Shown here: positions 12,775-16,697 of the stretch, piece after piece
Numbering within the stretch: the first letter of the stretch is position 1
How the letters are laid out: every line of letters starts with the position of its first letter
Assembly (NCBI GenBank): GCA_964487415.1
Contig: CAZAPQ010000058.1
Span: 1-16,697, forward strand
Length of the DNA: 16,697 nucleotides
Direction: 5' to 3'
Source: DRVV01 sp964487415
GTDB lineage: Archaea > Thermoproteota > Bathyarchaeia > Bathyarchaeales > Bathycorpusculaceae
Position numbers and translations under genes: made by a program
Notes under the pieces: model-generated
Told to the model about the DNA's origin: nothing
Seen by the model: only the letters and a program-made list of their open reading frames with translations
The model's database searches: none

Positions 12775-13518
12775 TTATTGAAAATTTTTGAGGATTTTTG
12801 GTAGTTCTTTTAGGCTTTTGATTATCTTGTCAGGTTTGACTTGGGCTTTCTCTTTGGAGCCCCAGAACAGAGTTTTGGGGCTATCCCTTTTAATTAGTAC
12901 TGTGTGCATTCCGACTTTTTTGGCACCTTTTATGTCTGTGCTGGGCGTGTCTCCGATGAAAACGGCTTCTGACGCTTTGGCTTCCAAAATTTTTAGGGCT
13001 TTTTCGAAGATTTCTGGGCTTGGTTTACGTTTTTTCACATCTCCAGATATTATTATTGCATCAAAGTATTTCTTTAAATCAAATTTTTCTAAAAGTTCCC
13101 AAGCAGCTTCTGGGATGGAAAGGTTTGAAACGATTCCAAGCCTATATTCGCCGTGCAGCCTTTGCAACACTTCTACTGCCTCTTGGTCTAGGCCGACGTG
13201 ATGCATGAATTCTTCAGCAAAGGCTCGAGTCCCACCCTGCACAATAGGATGGGAAACGTCAAAATCGTAACCTAACCTTTTTAATGCCCGCGAAAGGCGC
13301 ATGTTAAAATGGGGCTCTTCCATGCTTTGTGCAGTTTCCATGTACATTTCATCTCTAACCTCAAAATATACTCGCCTAAACTCCTCAAAGGAAACGTTAA
13401 CGCCCTTTTCCACGAGAAAGCCGTGAAGCCTTCTAAGGGCTGGTTCATAAAAGGCATCGCCGCCCCTGACAGGCAACAAAGTGTCAAACAAGTCAAAGAT
13501 AACCGCTTTAACACGCAC
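12775..13518 (-). CDS. HAD-superfamily phosphatase
   Basis: A 247-residue HAD hydrolase with a helical C1 cap between about residues 15 and 100. Motif I is VIFDLFDTL (nucleophile D9), motif II is GIVSNLS, motif III is the lysine in KKRKPSPEIF, and motif IV is FIGDTPSTDIKGAKKVGM (G-D and the D that binds magnesium). The general acid Asp two places after the nucleophile is replaced by Phe (D9-L-F-D-T), as in haloacid-dehalogenase-type and some divergent phosphatases, so mechanism or substrate may differ. The GTG at 13518 is three bases after the ATPase stop, with GAGGGATGA overlapping the end of that gene as ribosome site. It is surely cotranscribed with the calcium ATPase. The substrate is unknown. 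Confidence 0.9.
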   Translation of the reverse strand: MRVKAVIFDLFDTLLPVRGGDAFYEPALRRLHGFLVEKGVNVSFEEFRRVYFEVRDEMYMETAQSMEEPHFNMRLSRALKRLGYDFDVSHPIVQGGTRAFAEEFMHHVGLDQEAVEVLQRLHGEYRLGIVSNLSIPEAAWELLEKFDLKKYFDAIIISGDVKKRKPSPEIFEKALKILEAKASEAVFIGDTPSTDIKGAKKVGMHTVLIKRDSPKTLFWGSKEKAQVKPDKIIKSLKELPKILKNFQ

Positions 13519-13521
13519 CAG

Positions 13522-16242
13522 TCATCCCTCAGGGATTTTACGCATAAAGATTTCCGGTATCACTATAAAGCCAAAGCAAGAAAGGAGGATGACGATTGCC
13601 CATTCAGAAGCGTATAGTGGAACCGTGTGGAATAGAAGCATCAATGTTGGAACATAAACTACCGCCAAAGTTGACACTACAGAGATGAACACGCCTACAA
13701 GAAGCCATTTGTTAGTCAGAAATCCCACTTTGAAGGCGTTTTTGCTTTCTGACCTGCAGTTCCACACAACTATCAATTCATAGAAGCATGCCACTAGGAA
13801 AACCATCGTCCTCGCTTTTTCAACAGAACCTGAAACCATGAAGCCCCACCAAAAGGCGATGATTTCCGCCATAAACTGAATGGCTGTGGATGCGAGGATG
13901 AAAAGCAGCATTCCATGCAACAGTCCCTCTTTTGGACTGCGGGGCGGCTTTTCCATAACATCTTCAACTGGCGGATCTTTGCCTAGGGCTATGGCGGGCG
14001 GCCCATCAGTCACCAAGTTCAACCATAAAATCATTGAAGGCAGAAGCGGGAGGGGTAAGCCAGCTAAGGCAAAAGACCCGACAAGGATCAATTCGGTAAA
14101 GTTAAGGGATAATAGAAACCTGATAAACTTTCTAATGTTACTGTAGATAATTCGCCCACCCTCAACAGCCTTAACTATGGTGGCAAAGTTGTCGTCTGCC
14201 AGAACCATGTCTGAGGCTTCCTTAGCTACTTCCGTCCCAGTTACGCCCATGGCTACACCGATGTCTGCCTGCTTTAACGCTGGCGCGTCGTTGACTCCGT
14301 CCCCAGTCATGGCAACAACATGCCACTTATTCTTCAATGCCCTAACTATGCGAAGCTTATGCTCTGGGGAAACTCTGGCGTACACTGTTACTTTTTCAAC
14401 TATGCTGTCGAAGTCCTCGTCGGATATTTGATCTAGCTCGGTGCCAGTAAGTACTAAGTCGCCATCTTTGAAGATTTCCAGCTCCTTTGCAATTGCCACG
14501 GCGGTGAGCTTATGGTCTCCTGTTATCATAACCACTTTTATTCCGGCCTTTTGACATAGCTTAACAGCTTCTAGGGCTTCTTCCCGTGGAGGGTCAATCA
14601 TCCCAACGAGCCCAAGGAAGGTTAAACCTTGTTCCGCCTCTTCGCTATATTCTTTGTTGGCTTCGGGAAGGACTTTGTAGGCTAATCCTAAAACGCGTAA
14701 AGCTTGACCAGCCATTTCATCGTTCTTTCGTAGTATTAAATCCCTATCCTTCTCGTTTAGCTTCAGTTTTCTGCCGCCGCGGTTAACGTGGCTGCAAAGC
14801 TGCAGAACAACCTCTGGAGAGCCCTTAGTAAATGCGATAACACGTCCATCGGGTGTTCTGTGAATTGTAGTCATACGCTTCCTTTCAGAACTGAAAGGAA
14901 TCTCACCCATCCGTGGATACTTGTTTTCAACATCGGCCTTCCGTATTCCAGCTTTTGCAGCAACCACAATGAGCGCGCCCTCGGTTGGATCCCCGAGAAT
15001 CGTGTGCCCGTCAAAGTCTGCGTTATTGCAGAGAACACCGGCTTCCAAGAGTAAACGCGTCTCCGCTTCTTCAGCGGGATTTATCCGTCTTCCATCCAAG
15101 TGGAATTCGCCAGCTACAGAATAGCCGGAGCCAGTGACTTCAAATGTTTGATTGTTGACAAAGATTTTACGCACTGTCATTTCGCCCTTGGTTAATGTGC
15201 CGGTTTTATCTGAGCATATCACTGTTGTTGAGCCTAAAGTTTCCACAGAGGCAAGTCTTCTGATGACTGCGTTGCGCCTTGCCATTTCTCTGGCGCCGAG
15301 GGCTAGAGTTACAGTTACTATGGCGGGTAGGCCTTCTGGAACCGCCGACACTGCCAACGCAACCGAGGTCATAAATATTTCAATACTGACCACCCTATTT
15401 CTTAAAAATTCAAGCAAAAGTATTGTGACTGCTGCGGCGGCAACGATTAAGCCTAATTTTTTCGAAAACTTGTCAAGTTTAGCCTTTAAGGGGATTTCTT
15501 CTTTTTCAACTGTTTGAACCATTTTTGCGATTTTGCCGAATTCCGTGTTCATGCCAGTGGCCACAACCACAGCTTTTCCCCTTCCATAAACCACATATGT
15601 CGCGGCGAAAACCATGTTTCTCCTCTCAGAAACCACCGTATCCTCAGGCAAAACCGCTGAGCTCTTGTTCACTGGGACGGATTCTCCGGTTAAAACAGCC
15701 TCATTTGTTCTAAGCTCCACAGCTTCAAGAACACGGGCGTCAGCGGGTACTCGATCACCTACTTCAAGGATCAAGATATCGCCGGGAACAACTTCTCTGG
15801 CTGGAATCGCCGCTTCCCTACCGTTTCGTAGCACCCGCGCCTTCGGCGCAGCCATTTTCTCCATAGCCTCAATAGCCTTCTCAGACCTATACTCCTGGAT
15901 AAAACCCACAGCCGCATTCAGGATTACAATAGTACCTATCACCAGCGCATCCGCATAAGTCTCAAGGGCTGTGGATGGTTCTGCAGCAGCTTCTGCCTCA
16001 AACAAGCCCACCATAACTGAAATGGCGATGGCCACCAACAAAATCAGCATGAAAACATTCTTAAACTGAAGCAGGAAAATCTTAAAAGGAGACACACCCT
16101 TACGCCTTTCAAACTCGTTATAACCAAACTTTCGTAACCGCAGCGCAGCCTCATTCTCACTCAAGCCCCTCTGATCAGAACCTAAATAGTTTAGAACCTC
16201 CTCCACTTCCATAGCATGCCATGATCGAGCCAATTCTGCCAC
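13522..16242 (-). CDS. P2A-type calcium-transporting ATPase
   Basis: A 906-residue P-type ATPase that exports calcium across the membrane. Domains in order: N-terminal cation-ATPase helices (1-45), A domain with TGES (185-188), M4 PEGLP (302-306), phosphorylation loop DKTGTLT (D345), nucleotide domain with KGSPEVV (473), hinge TGDGVND (646-652), then M5-M10. Calcium-site residues of SERCA are conserved: E303 in M4, N714 and E717 in M5 (NFTE), N742, T745 and D746 in M6 (NLVTDG). This favours calcium over sodium/potassium or proton. The GTG at 16242 is used; the ATG at 16212 would shorten the conserved WHAMEVEEVLNYL start. No calmodulin-like tail is seen. It is the first gene of a two-gene operon with the HAD gene. 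Confidence 0.95.
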   Translation of the reverse strand: MAELARSWHAMEVEEVLNYLGSDQRGLSENEAALRLRKFGYNEFERRKGVSPFKIFLLQFKNVFMLILLVAIAISVMVGLFEAEAAAEPSTALETYADALVIGTIVILNAAVGFIQEYRSEKAIEAMEKMAAPKARVLRNGREAAIPAREVVPGDILILEVGDRVPADARVLEAVELRTNEAVLTGESVPVNKSSAVLPEDTVVSERRNMVFAATYVVYGRGKAVVVATGMNTEFGKIAKMVQTVEKEEIPLKAKLDKFSKKLGLIVAAAAVTILLLEFLRNRVVSIEIFMTSVALAVSAVPEGLPAIVTVTLALGAREMARRNAVIRRLASVETLGSTTVICSDKTGTLTKGEMTVRKIFVNNQTFEVTGSGYSVAGEFHLDGRRINPAEEAETRLLLEAGVLCNNADFDGHTILGDPTEGALIVVAAKAGIRKADVENKYPRMGEIPFSSERKRMTTIHRTPDGRVIAFTKGSPEVVLQLCSHVNRGGRKLKLNEKDRDLILRKNDEMAGQALRVLGLAYKVLPEANKEYSEEAEQGLTFLGLVGMIDPPREEALEAVKLCQKAGIKVVMITGDHKLTAVAIAKELEIFKDGDLVLTGTELDQISDEDFDSIVEKVTVYARVSPEHKLRIVRALKNKWHVVAMTGDGVNDAPALKQADIGVAMGVTGTEVAKEASDMVLADDNFATIVKAVEGGRIIYSNIRKFIRFLLSLNFTELILVGSFALAGLPLPLLPSMILWLNLVTDGPPAIALGKDPPVEDVMEKPPRSPKEGLLHGMLLFILASTAIQFMAEIIAFWWGFMVSGSVEKARTMVFLVACFYELIVVWNCRSESKNAFKVGFLTNKWLLVGVFISVVSTLAVVYVPTLMLLFHTVPLYASEWAIVILLSCFGFIVIPEIFMRKIPEG

Positions 16243-16520
16243 GCCACATATTTTACATCAAGCACAGTTTCTCAAGAAATGCAAAAACAAGTTTTAAAAT
16301 TTTGCTCGCAATAATCCTTCTTGACGGTTTCCATTAGTAATGTTTTTGGTGTTATTGTTATCTTCTCTAATTATAGCTAGAATAGCCGCTGAGCATAGAG
16401 ATATTGGTGCAGACGTTAGAGACCTGCAAAATCCAATGGAATGATTGAAGGAGAAAGTGCCTAAAGTGAAGTAATGGTGTTGTCTGGGATCTACTGCTTC
16501 TAATCTATGCTAAAACTAGC
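16243..16520. other. Intergenic region upstream of the calcium ATPase
   Basis: This 278-base gap holds the ATPase promoter region (AT-rich, AAAATTTTAAAAC at about 16297 and TGTAAAATATG just before the start) and an isolated 34-codon plus-strand frame at 16340-16444 (MFLVLLLSSLIIARIAAEHR at its start). That frame has a hydrophobic N-terminus but no ribosome site, so it is not called as a gene. Confidence 0.4.
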
Positions 16521-16697
16521 TTATGCAACTACATTGTGGATTCGCTTTCTCTTTACAGCTTCCTTGATTTCTAGGGCTATTCTTCTACCAGCATACATTT
16601 TCTCCCCATACTTTAGATAGGCGTAAGGTGATGTTCCGATTCCGACGTTTGTTCCTGCAACAATGCGCGCTGAAATTTCAAAAGTGTAGATTTCTAA
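16521..16697 (-). CDS. Unrecognised protein, C-terminal 58 residues (partial)
   Basis: The minus-strand frame is open from the right edge of the window to TAA at 16521. It reads EISARIVAGTNVGIGTSPYA, then YLKYGEKMYAGRRIALEIKE and ends KRKRIHNVVA. The regular hydrophobic/glycine pattern and absence of stops support a real gene end, but I do not recognise the family. Its start lies beyond the window. It is transcribed in the same direction as the ATPase operon but is 278 bases away, so it is probably a separate unit. Confidence 0.6.
   Translation of the reverse strand, partial: LEIYTFEISARIVAGTNVGIGTSPYAYLKYGEKMYAGRRIALEIKEAVKRKRIHNVVA

Noticed and set aside
16340..16444. 34-codon hydrophobic plus-strand frame
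   Set aside because: No ribosome site or promoter, and it lies inside the ATPase upstream region; a chance frame is more likely.
1..16697. CRISPR array, insertion sequence or integrase
   Set aside because: No regularly spaced repeats, transposase or integrase motifs were seen on either strand.

Overview
The window looks like chromosomal DNA of an uncultivated archaeon, most likely a member of the Bathyarchaeia/TACK group. That placement is inference. The evidence is TATA-like box A elements about 25 bases before probable transcript starts, GTG/TTG starts, two tandem DUF131 membrane proteins, a DUF401 permease, an SbcD-related archaeal phosphoesterase, an archaeal IMPase/FBPase-type phosphatase and a potassium-independent membrane pyrophosphatase.

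Layout. Bases 1-432 (+) hold the 3' end of a larger gene with a C-terminal GNAT domain. Bases 545-2440 (+) are a three-gene membrane operon: DUF401 permease and two DUF131 paralogues. Bases 2437-5871 (-) are a collinear block read leftwards: MgtC-like protein, IMPase/FBPase-like phosphatase, metallophosphoesterase, Hsp20, a SWIM zinc-finger protein, and an overlooked 41-codon one-TM protein. A divergent intergenic region leads to the pyrophosphatase hppA (6040-8022, +).

Bases 8023-12000 look like an accessory island. They hold: a gene-free stretch with a long imperfect hairpin; a ribbon-helix-helix-like DNA-binding protein (-); a divergent two-gene operon (+) of a 92-residue protein and a membrane-anchored coiled-coil protein with a PD-(D/E)XK-like C-terminal domain (RmuC-like architecture); a 775-base AT-rich stretch with a strong promoter whose predicted start lies in a 10-bp inverted repeat; and a PBECR/RelE-like nuclease plus DUF2283 pair that resembles a toxin-antitoxin module. 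The RHH gene and the membrane-nuclease operon share a promoter region with three ACGTA copies spaced 33 and 11 bases apart. This RHH / small protein / membrane nuclease-like unit is the best candidate here for an undescribed system.

Bases 12078-12650 (-) encode a polytopic membrane protein split by two compensating one-base shifts. Bases 12775-16242 (-) are a SERCA-type P2A calcium ATPase followed three bases later by a HAD phosphatase. The window ends in the 3' part of an unrecognised gene (16521-16697, -).

The ordinary part centres on membrane energetics, ion handling (pyrophosphatase, calcium ATPase, MgtC, permease) and stress or phosphate-ester metabolism (Hsp20, phosphatases).
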